Part shown: piece by piece, positions 53,326-63,020 of the stretch
Layout of the letters: each line of letters starts with the position of its first letter
Numbering within the stretch: position 1 is the first letter of the stretch
DNA from: Citreicoccus inhibens
GTDB lineage: Bacteria > Myxococcota > Myxococcia > Myxococcales > Myxococcaceae
NCBI RefSeq assembly: GCF_019039035.1
Contig: NZ_JAHNZT010000025.1
Location: 57,191-121,190, forward strand
Direction of reading: 5' to 3'
DNA: 64,000 bases
Made by a program: the position numbers and the translations under genes
Notes under the pieces: generated by a model
The model's input: only the letters and a program-made list of their open reading frames with translations
Told to the model about the DNA's origin: nothing
The model's database searches: none

Positions 53326-53665
53326 GGAGCGGATTCCTCCTCGGAGAGAGGCCGGAAGAGCAACGCTCATGCCACGGGAGGCCCCCTCGGGCGCGGGGCT
53401 CCGGGGGCGCTCAGGCTGACCGGGCCTGGGATAAGGCGTCCCAAGAGCGGTCGCGACCCCCTCGACCGCGCTCCGAACGGGGCTCGCGCCGGAGCCCACG
53501 CGCTTCATTCTCCCAGGCGCCGGCGCGTCGCTGGGGCCCCGGCCTGAGCTGGGGGGCGCAGGCCCCAGGTTGGTGGGGGCAGTCCCCGTGTGCCTCCAGA
53601 CCTCGAGGGCGTCGCCACGCGGGTCTCCCGAGTGAGCGGAGCCCTCCGCGCCGCGCGAATCCGCA
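53326..53665. other. intergenic region
   Basis: Gap between the leftward permease and the rightward operon. There is no convincing coding frame; open frames here are Arg/Gly/Pro-rich shadows. It should hold the permease promoter, of which no clear form is seen. Confidence 0.4.
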
Positions 53666-53681
53666 TGGCACATGCATTGCC
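53666..53681 (+). promoter_or_regulatory. sigma-54-type promoter
   Basis: TGGCACATGCATTGCC matches the -24/-12 consensus closely: TGGCAC and TTGC are exact, with the required 10 bases between the GG and GC. Transcription would begin near 53692. This makes an ATG at 53694 nearly leaderless and favours the ATG at 53721. The activator protein is not in the window. Confidence 0.6.
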
Positions 53682-53720
53682 TAGCGGCGCTCGATGATTT
53701 CGCGCCTTCCAACTCTTTCA

Positions 53721-55568
53721 ATGACGTGGTCGGAGCCATCTCCGCGCTGGCGAAGGCTGCCACGCGGGCTTCGCACCCTGGCCTGCGTGCTCCCAGTCGT
53801 CGTCTGGCTGGGGTGCACTGGCACGGTGGGCGGCAGGCCCGGGGACACGCAGGACCCGGCGGACTCGGGTTGTGTCGAGCCTCCGCCCTCGGAGGGCGTG
53901 GACGGCGGGGAGCGGCCGGACACGTTGGCGCCCAGCCGGGTGCTGCGTCGCGCGTCGCTGGCGCTGCGGGGCACGCCTCCCACGGATGACGAGTACGCCG
54001 CGCTGGAGGCCGCGGGAGACGCCACCGCGCAGCAGGCCTACGTGGACGCGTTCGTGGACCAGACGCTCCACGACCCGGTCTTCTACCGGACGATGTTCGA
54101 GCAGGCCCGGGACTGGTTCAACATCCCGCTCGTTCCCAGCACCGCGGACGCGCCCGAGTACGGCGTACAGCAGCAGCGCGCGCTCATGCCTTGCCCCGCG
54201 AGCTCGGCGAAGGCGGGAGCGTGGCGCTACTTCCGAGGTGACACGGCCGCGTGTGATGGCGTGAAGGCGGATGGCACGCCCGTGGCGGAAATCAGCATCG
54301 AGCCATGGTGGGCGCCCGGCACCACCGCGCGGTTGGTGGGGCTGGCGGCCAACGTCGCGAATACCGGCGTGGGCAGTGAGAACGGCAACCCGGTCCCCGT
54401 TGACTGCGTCAAGTCAGGGCCGGTGGGCACCTGTGGCTGCGGTCCGAATGGCATCTCCTGCCACGCCGACTACCAGCAGTACACGGGCTTTGAGGACTAC
54501 CTGCCCTACGCCGAGCAGGGGCAGCGGCGGCTGGTGTCCGAGGAGCCCGCGCGTCTGTATGCGCACCTCGTGTGGCACGACCGTCCGATGACGGACCTCA
54601 TCCTGGGCAGCTACTCGGTGGGTCCCTCCAACCTCCAGGCCGCGTATGTGATGCAGGGGCTCGCGGGCGGCATGTCGGACCTGCGCACGGATGACAGCTG
54701 GTGGCGTCCCGAGCGCTTCAGCTCGGCGCCGGTGGATCCATTGCACTCGCCAGGAGACCCCAAGGCGTGGCGCGAGTTCCAGGTGCCCGCGCGCAATCCC
54801 TTCCTCCTGGCGGACCGCGACTACCGCTATGACCCGCGCTCGGTGACCACGCCGATGCGAGGGATTCCCGCCGCGGGCATGCTCACCACCGCCGGCTTCT
54901 TGTCGGGCTATCCGCGCGAGCGCGTGCGCGGTGCCCGAGCGCTGGAGACGCTCGCGTGCGAGGTGCTCGCGCCGCCCATGGGCCAGAAGTTCAACGAGTA
55001 CCGCCGCGACCCGGGCTCGGAGGGGCCGTGTCAGCACTGCCATCGCCGGCTCGACCCGGCGGCGATCCACTTCAAGCGCTACGCGAAGCTGGGCTCTGCT
55101 TCCGAGGGCTTCGGCGCCGAGTACCTCATGCCCGGCGTGGGGACCAAGTGGCACTGGCCCGTGCGCTGGCGCCAGGGCGTCTATCCCTATGGCGTGGATC
55201 CGTTCAGTCACTGGAACCGCTGGTACGTGGCCGACACGAAGCTCACGCCCATCACGCCTGCGCAGGAGCAGGCCAATCCGGAGGCGGTGTTCATCGACTT
55301 CCTCCCCCCGGACCAGACGTTGCTGGGGCAGGTGAGTGACGGGACGGTGGGGCCGCTCGGCTTCGCCAAGCTCATCGTCGCGGCCGGGGCGTTCGACAAG
55401 TGCGTCGTGCGGCACCTGCATGCGCAAGTGCTGGGCCGCGACATCGACCCCGCCACCGAGGCGGGCTACCTGGACACGGAGGTCTCTCGCTACATCGCGG
55501 GCGGCCGGAAGGTCAGGCCGTACATCAAATCCCTCACGCAGTCGGAGCTGTTCCGGCGGGGGCGCTGA
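53721..55568 (+). CDS. cytochrome-like lipoprotein, DUF1549/DUF1588-like
   Basis: A 615-residue lipoprotein, first gene of a three-gene operon. The signal is [16 protein letters not shown]. Near residue 70 there is [20 protein letters not shown], which resembles the LxGLPPT repeat of the planctomycete cytochrome-linked families. A heme-type CQHCH is at 437-441 (Cys437, Cys440, His441), followed by [10 protein letters not shown]. The end has [15 protein letters not shown]. The sigma-54 site at 53666 supports ATG 53721 over ATG 53694. Such proteins go with DUF1501/DUF1552 partners, but the reaction is unknown. Confidence 0.72.
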   Translation: MTWSEPSPRWRRLPRGLRTLACVLPVVVWLGCTGTVGGRPGDTQDPADSGCVEPPPSEGVDGGERPDTLAPSRVLRRASLALRGTPPTDDEYAALEAAGDATAQQAYVDAFVDQTLHDPVFYRTMFEQARDWFNIPLVPSTADAPEYGVQQQRALMPCPASSAKAGAWRYFRGDTAACDGVKADGTPVAEISIEPWWAPGTTARLVGLAANVANTGVGSENGNPVPVDCVKSGPVGTCGCGPNGISCHADYQQYTGFEDYLPYAEQGQRRLVSEEPARLYAHLVWHDRPMTDLILGSYSVGPSNLQAAYVMQGLAGGMSDLRTDDSWWRPERFSSAPVDPLHSPGDPKAWREFQVPARNPFLLADRDYRYDPRSVTTPMRGIPAAGMLTTAGFLSGYPRERVRGARALETLACEVLAPPMGQKFNEYRRDPGSEGPCQHCHRRLDPAAIHFKRYAKLGSASEGFGAEYLMPGVGTKWHWPVRWRQGVYPYGVDPFSHWNRWYVADTKLTPITPAQEQANPEAVFIDFLPPDQTLLGQVSDGTVGPLGFAKLIVAAGAFDKCVVRHLHAQVLGRDIDPATEAGYLDTEVSRYIAGGRKVRPYIKSLTQSELFRRGR

Positions 55569-55569
55569 C

Positions 55570-56574
55570 ATGAATCGCATCGCACCTCTCGTCGTGCTGT
55601 CCTTCCTCGCGCTCGCCTGTGGTCGCGAGGGCGCCTCGTCCGAGCTGGCCTCGCGCTCGCAGTCGGTCTGCGGCACGCCCGTGGTTCCTGAAACCGTGCG
55701 CATCATGGAGGGGCTCAAGCCCACCTGTGAGGGGTGTCACGCGCAGGGCGCGCGCGGCTACTTCGCCTCGGCGGAGGCGTTCCAGAGCCTCCTGGTGGCC
55801 GACGCGCGGCTCGTGAAGGCCGGCAACCCCGACGACAGCGAGCTCGTGCGGTTGTTGGAGGGCCGCGGCTCTGGCGCCTTCAAGCAGATGCCCATTGGTG
55901 AGAAGTCCTATGCGCAGCTCGTCGCCGAGGGGACGGCCAGGCTCCCGGTGGCGGACGTTCGGGCGTGGATTCAGGGGCTGGGCACGCAGCAGCGTGACGC
56001 GAGGCCCAACGCGGATGCGCCGCGCATCACGCGGATGACCGGCACGCAGGTGCAGCGCGCGCTGTATCAGCAGCTCGGCTTGTCGAACGCGGACTTCTTC
56101 ATCGAGGCGTTCGAGTTCGGCATCCCCATGGCGGAGTCGCGGGGAGATGACCTGTATCCGTTGCAGTCCCCGGACATGGTGCCCGCGCCCCGACAACAGC
56201 CGACCGCCGAGCGCTATCACGGCCTGGGGGGCGGCTCGGTGATGACGCAGACCTCGGCGGACCGGACGGCCTCGCCCACCTTCGCGCTCACGCTGACCCA
56301 GGTGTCGCAGCGGTGGTGCCGTCTGGCGTTGGCCAAGAGCGGCAACGTGGCGCTGTTCCCCGCGGGCACGCAGCGCACCGCGAACCCCGTGGACGTGAAG
56401 GCCACGCTGCGCCGCTGGTCTATGCACTTCCTGGGGGAGCGCCTCACCGACACGCAGGTGGACGCGCTCTACACGCGCGTCTTCGTGCCGCTCGCCACGC
56501 CGACCGATACCGAGCCCGCATACGTGGGCGTGTGCTCGTACTTCATCCGCCACCCCCATTGGATCTTCTACTGA
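55570..56574 (+). CDS. cytochrome-c-like lipoprotein
   Basis: A 334-residue lipoprotein. The signal is LVVLSFLALAC with lipid Cys17. A heme-attachment motif CEGCH is at 53-57 within LKPTCEGCHAQGARGYFASA, in the style of planctomycete-type cytochrome C modules. The C-terminal half has no recognised fold (WCRLALAKSGNVALFPAG, then RRWSMHFLGERLTDTQVDAL). It starts one base after the stop of the previous gene and is followed ten bases later by the DUF1501-like gene. It probably works with both in an envelope redox system; this is inference. Confidence 0.75.
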   Translation: MNRIAPLVVLSFLALACGREGASSELASRSQSVCGTPVVPETVRIMEGLKPTCEGCHAQGARGYFASAEAFQSLLVADARLVKAGNPDDSELVRLLEGRGSGAFKQMPIGEKSYAQLVAEGTARLPVADVRAWIQGLGTQQRDARPNADAPRITRMTGTQVQRALYQQLGLSNADFFIEAFEFGIPMAESRGDDLYPLQSPDMVPAPRQQPTAERYHGLGGGSVMTQTSADRTASPTFALTLTQVSQRWCRLALAKSGNVALFPAGTQRTANPVDVKATLRRWSMHFLGERLTDTQVDALYTRVFVPLATPTDTEPAYVGVCSYFIRHPHWIFY

Positions 56575-56584
56575 AGAGGCAACC

Positions 56585-58180
56585 GTGAAGCTCTCTCGTC
56601 GCAGGTTGTTCGAGCTGGCCTTCGGGGCCGCCCATGTCGGGCTGATGGCGCGCTATGGATTGTCCTCGGCTCGCGCGGCCGTGCCCACGTCGGGCCGGCC
56701 CACCAAGTTGCTGGGCATCTGGATGGATGGCGGACTCCATTGGGAGACGTTCTTCTCTCCGCTGACTCGCAGCGGCATCACCAAGTTCATCCCCACGGCG
56801 CAGGGGGGAATCATCCCGTCTGGCTATCTGCCCGACCAGGTGCAGAACTTCGATCGCTCGCCCGCGGACCTGGATGCGCCCGGGCCCGTGCGCAAGCTGC
56901 GCGGGCCCATCTACTGGAACTGGGACAACCCCTCGGACACGCGAGGCACGAACACGCTCGCGCAGGGACAGCAGATCTACCGGCCCTGGGGCTACGCGTG
57001 GGCCGACCCCAAGTACAAGCTCTACGAGAAGTCCACGCTGCTCGTGGGCGCGGACCAGAACACGGCCGCGCATGCCAGCGGCGTCGTCGCGAGCATGTGC
57101 GGGGTGGCGGGCGCCACCTTCCGCTCGCCCTCGGTGCAGGCCGTCATCGCCAACGCGATGGCCAGCCGCTTCCCGGACCGGCCCATCCCCAACGTCAGCC
57201 TGCGCGGCATCCAGCCTTCCGCGCTGGGGCTGCCCGCGCTCGCCAATCCCACGGTGCTCGGCTCGCCGTCCTCCGTGGAGCCCACGCTGTCCGACAAGCG
57301 AGACAGCGCTTGGAAGGGGCTGCGGACGCGGCATGACATCCCCAACCTCGGCTACGACGGCTCGGCGCAGTCGGGCACCGTGCCCGCGAGCGTGGTGGAC
57401 GAGGCGCTCCTCGACGTGCTGCGCGCGGAGCATCAAATCTCCACCTCCGGCACGGACGCGATGCTCGAGCAGCTCTACGAGGCCTACAAGGGCGAGAGCC
57501 GCACCATCCGTCGCGACATCCTGTCGGTGCTCGCGAACACGCCGACGTGGGAGAAGCTCAAGGCCGACCCTGCCTATCCGGTGAACTGGGACGCCTGCAT
57601 CGGTTCCGCGGACGCGTGCGGCACCGGCGCGTCGATGGGCGCGTACGACTTCGCCTTGCAGTTGCTGAAGTCGGACCTGGTGACGTCCGTGAACATGCGG
57701 GCCTCCAGCTTCAACAACTTCACCTTCGACACGCACAGCGCCAACGGTGTGACCATGCACACCAACCACCTGCGCATCGCGCTGGAGATGGCGGGGCGCC
57801 TGTGCATCGAGATGAGCCTGACGCCCAGCCGCTCCGACCCCAGCCGCACGTTGTTGGATGAGACGCTCGTCTACATCTACAGCGACTTCGGGCGGACGTT
57901 CCCCAAGCGCGGCAGCGACCATCACCCTGCGACGTGCGCGCTGCTCGTGGGCGGTGGCATCCAGGGCAACCAGATGCTGGGGGGCTATGACGAGACGATG
58001 GACGGCTCCCCCATGGGTTCGCCGGTGACGCTCGTGGAGGAGGCCGGGGACAAGGTGACGCGCGCGCCGCGCTCGCAGGACATCGCCGCCACCGTGCTGC
58101 GCTCCTTCGGGCTCGAGCCGGGCAAGGACTTCTTCATCCCGGGCGGCTACGGCGTCTTCGACGGCGTGGTGCGCGGCTGA
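56585..58180 (+). CDS. DUF1501-like exported protein
   Basis: A 531-residue protein. The N-terminus SRRRLFELAFGAAHVG is Tat-like (Arg-rich before a hydrophobic stretch). The body has TKLLGIWMDGGLHWETFF and, near 430-460, DETLVYIYSDFGRTFPKRGS with DHHPATCALLVGGGIQGN. These are hallmarks of the DUF1501 family, related to alkaline-phosphatase-like metalloenzymes. In other bacteria it is often encoded next to cytochrome-like DUF1549/DUF1588 proteins, as here. Substrate unknown. Last gene of the sigma-54-linked operon; a strong hairpin follows six bases after the stop. Confidence 0.78.
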   Translation: MKLSRRRLFELAFGAAHVGLMARYGLSSARAAVPTSGRPTKLLGIWMDGGLHWETFFSPLTRSGITKFIPTAQGGIIPSGYLPDQVQNFDRSPADLDAPGPVRKLRGPIYWNWDNPSDTRGTNTLAQGQQIYRPWGYAWADPKYKLYEKSTLLVGADQNTAAHASGVVASMCGVAGATFRSPSVQAVIANAMASRFPDRPIPNVSLRGIQPSALGLPALANPTVLGSPSSVEPTLSDKRDSAWKGLRTRHDIPNLGYDGSAQSGTVPASVVDEALLDVLRAEHQISTSGTDAMLEQLYEAYKGESRTIRRDILSVLANTPTWEKLKADPAYPVNWDACIGSADACGTGASMGAYDFALQLLKSDLVTSVNMRASSFNNFTFDTHSANGVTMHTNHLRIALEMAGRLCIEMSLTPSRSDPSRTLLDETLVYIYSDFGRTFPKRGSDHHPATCALLVGGGIQGNQMLGGYDETMDGSPMGSPVTLVEEAGDKVTRAPRSQDIAATVLRSFGLEPGKDFFIPGGYGVFDGVVRG

Positions 58181-58185
58181 CAGGC

Positions 58186-58209
58186 GGGGCCTCGGAGTCC
58201 CGAGGCCCC
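58186..58209. terminator. bidirectional hairpin terminator
   Basis: GGGGCCTCGG (58186-58195) and CCGAGGCCCC (58200-58209) form a perfect 10-base stem with a 4-base loop. It lies between the convergent stops of the DUF1501-like and acylase genes and probably ends both transcripts. Confidence 0.75.
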
Positions 58210-58245
58210 TCCCCACGTGCGCGGATGGGCGCGCGGGCGGGGTCC

Positions 58246-60714
58246 CTACTCGGACAGCCGCCGCGACGTCAGGTGGGGATCCGCGCGGATCTCCTCGGGG
58301 CGGAAGGGCAGGCGGTTCCACCTGCGCTTCGCCCAGAGCTGCTCGACCTGGTCCATGAAGTACGGCGACGCCGGGTTCGCGGACTGTCCATACAGCAGGA
58401 CCGAGTCCGCCACGGGGCCGTGGTCATCCCACGTCACCATCTGCACGATGCTCGCGCCGTACTCCGGGAGGTAGCCCTCCGCGCTCAGGCCCGTGGGGCT
58501 GAGCCGGGTGGGATTGGCCTGGAACACGTTGAAGGCCTCGGCGCCGCCACCGAGCGGAATCTTCCGAGCGCCCACGCGGGTGAACTGCACCTCGCCCCAC
58601 GGCTTGCGCAGCGAGAGGCCCGCGTCGCGGATGGACTGGGTCGCCCTCGCCAGTCCCACCTGGAGCAGCGCGCGGGCCGCGGGCTGGGACATCTTCAACC
58701 GGCTTGGCGTGTGGAGCGGATCCGCCACGTCATACGGCGCTTCCCACAGGGTTGTGTCCTCATGGCCCATGTAGAACAGCTCGAAGAAGACCTGCGCATA
58801 CAGCTCCAGGAAGAGGTGCGGGCCCACGCTCTCGGGGTTGTTGTGTCGATCCCAGGCGGCGAGCACGGCGCAGGATTCGCGGACGTCCACGGTGGGGCCG
58901 TCGGGGATGTCCACGGTGGTGAGGTCGCGGCACGTCTCCGTCAGCGCGTCGGCCAGGACCTCGGCGACGAGGTTGCGGTTGCCCAGCGCGGGGAACTCGG
59001 GCGAGCCCACCAGGATGGCCTCCATGGCCTGGAGGTTGAACCGCGTGCCGGGCAAGCCGTCGCGCCCCGCCAGCCGGTCTTGAATCTGGAGCAGGCCCAG
59101 CCGCGCGCGCAGGCCCAGGTCTTCCTTCTCGGCACCCGCGAGCCACGAGTAGCCGGTGAGGGGCTGGGCGGGATTCGCATACCAGTGGCTGTTGTTCATG
59201 TTGGCCACGTAGTCGGAGCGGATGAGGCTCGGGTGCCGCGCGGCGGGCAAGGTGGCGGGCTGGCTCGGATCGCTTCCCTGCGTCTCCCAATCACACGCAG
59301 AGGTGGCGCCATCCATCACGAGCGTGCGCGAGGCCCAGGCGGCCTGGGCGAAGGGGGACTGCGTGCAGGCCGCCAGCCGCGCGGCGCTGACGTTGGGCTT
59401 CACGGAGAAGTCTCCGTACAGGGCATGGCCCGCGGAGTCCGCGGCGATGGTGTTGACCCAGGGAATGCCCATCACGCCCTCGATGCGAGCCTTCAAGTCC
59501 TCCACGGACTGCGCCTGTCCCATCCGCAGCCATTGCTCGATGAGGCGCTGGTTGCCCAGGTTCACGTCCTCGAGCGCGTAGGCCTGCGTCGGGCTCCAGT
59601 CCACGCCGTCGCCCGGGCTCGTGACGAGGGGGCCGTACTTCGTCGTGTAGAGCGTCCGGACGCGCGGCTCGATGGCGCCCGAGGCGGTCTTCACGTCCAC
59701 CTGGACGGTGCGAGCCGTCATGGCGCGCGGCTGGCCATCGACCGTGTAGGACGTCGGGGTGCCGGGCGTCAGCGTCAGCTCGCGGAGCGCGTGGTGGATG
59801 CTGGTGGACACGGTGTGCGTCCAGGCCACCTTCGCGTTGAAGCCAATCATGACCATGGGAATCCCTCCCATCGTCGCGCCCATCACGTCGAGCTGGCCGG
59901 GCACGGTCAAGTGTACCTGGTACATGCGATTGATGCCGCGCCAGGGCCAGTGGGGATTGGCGAAGAGGAGCCCGCGGCCGTTATCGGTCGCGTCCTTGCC
60001 AAAGCCATAGCCGTTGCTGCCCACCGGACGTCCCCAAGGGGTGACGGGGGCGGGCAGGCCCACGCGAGCGCTCGCCGCGCGAGTCGTGGCCGCGGGCCTC
60101 CCCGTCGCCGTGGCGGGTGGCTGCGCGGTGGCGATGGCCGTCACGAAGTCAGCGCCGGACAGGTACGTGGCCACGTGCTGCCAGAGCAAGTAGAGGTCAT
60201 CCTCGGTGATGGGCCGCACCCAGGCCGCGCCCGCGCAGTCCCCCGGGAGGTTCGCGACGCCTGTCTGGGTCAGATAGCGATTGAAGCCCGCCACGTAGCC
60301 CGCGGCCAGGTCGCGCACCTCGTGCGGCGCGCTCTTGTAGCGCGCGGAGATGGCGGCCGAGTCGAAGTAGGATTTGAAATAGAAGTCCGCGTCCAGGTTC
60401 GTCACCTGCCGGTCCGAGGCCGCGACGACCATCCCGTCCGGACCGAAATACTTCGAGCGCTCGCCCCGCAGCTTCAGGACCTCTTCGGCGACGAGGCAGA
60501 AGTTGTCCTCGGCATAGGCATACCCGATGCCGTAGCCCAGGCTCTTGAAGTTCCTGGCCGCGATATGGGGAATGCCAAACGACGTGCGCTGCATCGTCAC
60601 GTCGAACTTCGGCGCCTCGGGTTCCTGCGGCGTGCCCTCGTGGCCGCAGCTCACCAGCAGCGCGGTCGCGAACGTCACGAGCGCGCCCGAGAGCCGTACA
60701 GACTCAAGCGTCAT
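58246..60714 (-). CDS. penicillin acylase family lipoprotein
   Basis: An 822-residue Ntn-hydrolase. The signal ends ATALLVSC, so it is a lipoprotein. The alpha region has TSFGIPHIAARNFKSLGYG and YGIGYAYAEDNFCL. The autocatalytic nucleophile is Ser233 in RPVGSNGYGFGKDATD, where the chain would split into alpha and beta subunits. Later motifs include GLLFANPHWPW and SVSTSIHHALRELTL-type strands, and the end is typical. Members include beta-lactam acylases and acyl-homoserine-lactone acylases (PvdQ/QuiP). The substrate is not readable from the sequence. ATG at 60714 with AAGGA upstream. Confidence 0.9.
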   Translation of the reverse strand: MTLESVRLSGALVTFATALLVSCGHEGTPQEPEAPKFDVTMQRTSFGIPHIAARNFKSLGYGIGYAYAEDNFCLVAEEVLKLRGERSKYFGPDGMVVAASDRQVTNLDADFYFKSYFDSAAISARYKSAPHEVRDLAAGYVAGFNRYLTQTGVANLPGDCAGAAWVRPITEDDLYLLWQHVATYLSGADFVTAIATAQPPATATGRPAATTRAASARVGLPAPVTPWGRPVGSNGYGFGKDATDNGRGLLFANPHWPWRGINRMYQVHLTVPGQLDVMGATMGGIPMVMIGFNAKVAWTHTVSTSIHHALRELTLTPGTPTSYTVDGQPRAMTARTVQVDVKTASGAIEPRVRTLYTTKYGPLVTSPGDGVDWSPTQAYALEDVNLGNQRLIEQWLRMGQAQSVEDLKARIEGVMGIPWVNTIAADSAGHALYGDFSVKPNVSAARLAACTQSPFAQAAWASRTLVMDGATSACDWETQGSDPSQPATLPAARHPSLIRSDYVANMNNSHWYANPAQPLTGYSWLAGAEKEDLGLRARLGLLQIQDRLAGRDGLPGTRFNLQAMEAILVGSPEFPALGNRNLVAEVLADALTETCRDLTTVDIPDGPTVDVRESCAVLAAWDRHNNPESVGPHLFLELYAQVFFELFYMGHEDTTLWEAPYDVADPLHTPSRLKMSQPAARALLQVGLARATQSIRDAGLSLRKPWGEVQFTRVGARKIPLGGGAEAFNVFQANPTRLSPTGLSAEGYLPEYGASIVQMVTWDDHGPVADSVLLYGQSANPASPYFMDQVEQLWAKRRWNRLPFRPEEIRADPHLTSRRLSE

Positions 60715-60957
60715 GGAGTGTTCCTTCGATGGTCGGAGTTGGAGCGGCCCGCTCGCCCGGTTGAACACCAGCCCCCCGGAGAGCTGTCACTCCCCGGGAT
60801 TCCTGATGGACCCGGGGCTCTCGGGCATGACCCGCGACGGTTGATTCCTGACGCCGAGTTCACGTGATTCTTGCAATTGTTGGGAAACTCGTGGCGCGCC
60901 CGGCCCGAGAACCCAGACACGGTCTTGAACCGCGTTCGTATTCAAGGGGGAGAATCC
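60715..60957. promoter_or_regulatory. divergent regulatory region with inverted repeats
   Basis: 243 bases between divergent genes. CCCCGGG (60792-60798) and CCCGGGG (60811-60817) form a hairpin. CTTGAA (60924-60929) and TTCAAG (60941-60946) form a spaced dyad just before the AAGGGGGAG ribosome site of the rightward gene, which is a possible operator. Confidence 0.35.
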
Positions 60958-62448
60958 ATGTCGCCACGCGTCGATCGCAGCGGTCCACGTCTCATCGAGT
61001 CCACCGTCGGTAAGCAGGACACCGCTCAGCCGCGCACGGCGACAGGGCGCGAGGACCGCACGCTGCAGCGCCAGCGCAACCAGGATGGCTTTCAACCCGC
61101 GACGCGGAGCCTGACGGCGGCGGCCACGAAGCTCGGTGGTGTGCAGCCGGCGTCCGCGGCGGTGCCGCCCGCCACGTTGACGCGCTCGGAGATGGAGTCC
61201 GCGCAGCAGGCCATCGCCCTGGCGAGCGACGGCCGGGACGCGACCGCCGTCACGGATTGGCTCAAGGCCAACCCGGATCCGGCCAAGCAGGCCGCCTTCA
61301 TGGACCTGATGTTCCAGTTTGGACCGGTGGCGGGCGAGGTCCTCAATCACACCCAGCGGTTGGGCGAGGCGGATCGCAAGCTCTTGGCGGGGGCGCTGGA
61401 CAATGCCTACCGCTCGGGGGCGGTGACAGCGGACGAGCTGGCGAAGAGCGTGGCGGAGGGCGGGCGCGGCGCGGTGCTCGGTGAGTCGCACGAGGCGCTG
61501 GGCGACCTGGTGGCGAGCACGGGCAACCCGGACCTCATCGAGGCGTATGCCAAGCGCGAGCTGGCCATCTCGGGCGCGCAGGGGACGTATGACCCGCAGC
61601 GCGCCACGGCGGCCGCGGCGGCGCTGGCGGGGCTGCCTCCCGAGCGGCTCCAGGCGTTCCTGAAGGACCATCCGGACGCGGTGGGGGTGCTGACGAAGAA
61701 CATCAACGCGGACGTGGACTCGAAGTTCTCGCCCGCGCTGGGGAAGTTGTTGGACGCGGCCAGCCGCATCCAGCCGGCCACGCCCGAGTCGGTGAAGCTG
61801 TTCACGGACACCATCGACAAGATGGGTGAGAACGTGGACACGCGCGCGGCGGCGTCACGGTTCTTCTCGCAGCACGCGGACGCGGTGCTGGACTCGTTGA
61901 AGGACGCCTCGGGTTCGTTGGGCATCGAGGGGCAGAAGAAGATGTCTGAGTTCTTCACGCGCACGCTCTTCTCGCCGCCCGCGCACGAGGGCCAGGACGC
62001 GCTTCGTCAGACGGTGATGACGAAGCTGGGAGACATGCAGAAGGACCTGGAGCGGCACGCGAACGAGAACCCGCCGTCCACGGACTCGAAGCGCGAGGCG
62101 CGGCTCATGGGCAGCCTGGTGGGCGCGCTCGAGGGTGGCTTCCAGATCGCGGTGGAGGAGCTCAACCAGCGCAATGATGCGACGAAGGGCATGGTGGACC
62201 TGCTGTTCTCGGCGAAGGGGTTGCTGCCGGACATGCCGTTGCCGGGGGCGGGCAAGCTCAAGGACCTGACCATCGACGCCATCCAGGACTGGGTGACGAA
62301 GCGCCTCCAGGAGAAGGCGGCGGATCCGCAGGACGCCATTCCCTTCCATCACGCCTTCGCCGAGCTCATCTCCAACCCGGACCTGCGCACGGACTACGAC
62401 GCCGCCCGCACCACGGCCTTCGTCAACCGTCAGCGCGGCCTGACCTGA
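60958..62448 (+). CDS. effector-like hypothetical protein
   Basis: A 496-residue soluble protein without a signal peptide. It has a disordered Arg/Gln/Thr-rich N-terminus (about 1-75, MSPRVDRSGPRLIESTVG), then predicted alpha-helical domains (ADRKLLAGALDNAYRSGA, LPPERLQAFLKDHPDAVG, LYKLLD-like units). I do not recognise a catalytic motif. The start is ATG 60958 with AAGGGGGAG seven bases upstream. The disordered head plus helical body resembles substrates of specialised secretion, which is weak inference. It lies next to a decayed immunity gene and another helical protein at 63331, so it may belong to an accessory competition region. Confidence 0.55.
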   Translation: MSPRVDRSGPRLIESTVGKQDTAQPRTATGREDRTLQRQRNQDGFQPATRSLTAAATKLGGVQPASAAVPPATLTRSEMESAQQAIALASDGRDATAVTDWLKANPDPAKQAAFMDLMFQFGPVAGEVLNHTQRLGEADRKLLAGALDNAYRSGAVTADELAKSVAEGGRGAVLGESHEALGDLVASTGNPDLIEAYAKRELAISGAQGTYDPQRATAAAAALAGLPPERLQAFLKDHPDAVGVLTKNINADVDSKFSPALGKLLDAASRIQPATPESVKLFTDTIDKMGENVDTRAAASRFFSQHADAVLDSLKDASGSLGIEGQKKMSEFFTRTLFSPPAHEGQDALRQTVMTKLGDMQKDLERHANENPPSTDSKREARLMGSLVGALEGGFQIAVEELNQRNDATKGMVDLLFSAKGLLPDMPLPGAGKLKDLTIDAIQDWVTKRLQEKAADPQDAIPFHHAFAELISNPDLRTDYDAARTTAFVNRQRGLT

Positions 62449-62554
62449 GCAAGGCGCGCGTCTCCAGCGCTGTGCGTGAGCGTGGCCGTGCGCGGCACGC
62501 TCGCGGGTCGCGTGGAGGAGCGCCTCGACACCCTGCGCTGGGGCGAGGCGCTGG

Positions 62555-63020
62555 ACGTCCACCGAACGCTGGGAGTCGCTCATCGGCCCGCAGGAGCGCA
62601 TCCAGGTGGGTGGGATTGTCCAGGTCGAGCGGCGAGTCGGTGAGCTGCACGACCCACCCACCCGCCGCGGTGCGCCGCGCCCGTGAAAGAAGCTCGGCCT
62701 CCCGAGTCGAAGCTGGGAACCCGATGGCACGCGGCAGCGGCGGACCAGGAGTTCAGCCCGCCGAGGCGATGGGGGACCTCGACGGGCGCGTTCTCGTCGC
62801 CATTGCCCAGGAGAGGGAGTCCGCCGTCCTTGATTCCCGCGGTGCGCCACGCATCACGTCGCGGCAGGATGATGGGGCGTCCGTCGTCGGCGACCTTCCA
62901 ATCCAGGCGCAGACCCGGGAATACGCGCGCCACCCCATGCACCACCGCGAGGGGCCGCCTGTCGTTGCCCACGCGCACAAGGGCATCAACGCTGAGCGAG
63001 CCCTTCTGGTGGGTGGCCAT
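62555..63020 (-). pseudogene. decayed copy of the 47.7 kb immunity-like gene
   Basis: Clear nucleotide and protein similarity to the intact gene at 47668-48435. Retained are PLAVVHGVARVFPGLRLDWK and NGDENAPVEVPHRLGGLNSW in one frame, then GGWVVQLTDSPLDLDNPTHL in another. The N-terminal strand (LVLTVYAPALA in the intact copy) is lost or changed. Intact residues about 81-172 are deleted in frame, between short SP repeats. A two-base deletion near 62727 shifts the frame before the C-terminal part. No adjacent toxin is visible. It shows a former toxin/immunity locus or an orphan immunity gene that decayed. Confidence 0.75.

Noticed and set aside
53411..53677. An 88-residue open frame on the - strand in the gap before the cytochrome-like operon
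   Set aside because: Composition is Arg/Gly/Pro, there is no ribosome site, and it overlaps the sigma-54 promoter on the other strand.
53694..53720. ATG at 53694 as start of the cytochrome-like lipoprotein
   Set aside because: It would be almost leaderless from the sigma-54 site and adds nothing to the signal peptide. ATG 53721 fits better.
56543..58321. A 592-residue open frame on the - strand
   Set aside because: It is antisense to the DUF1501-like gene and made of Arg/His/Gly-rich sequence.
58225..60867. An 880-residue open frame on the + strand
   Set aside because: It is antisense to the penicillin acylase gene, has Arg/His/Gly-rich low-complexity sequence and no domain. High GC produces such frames.
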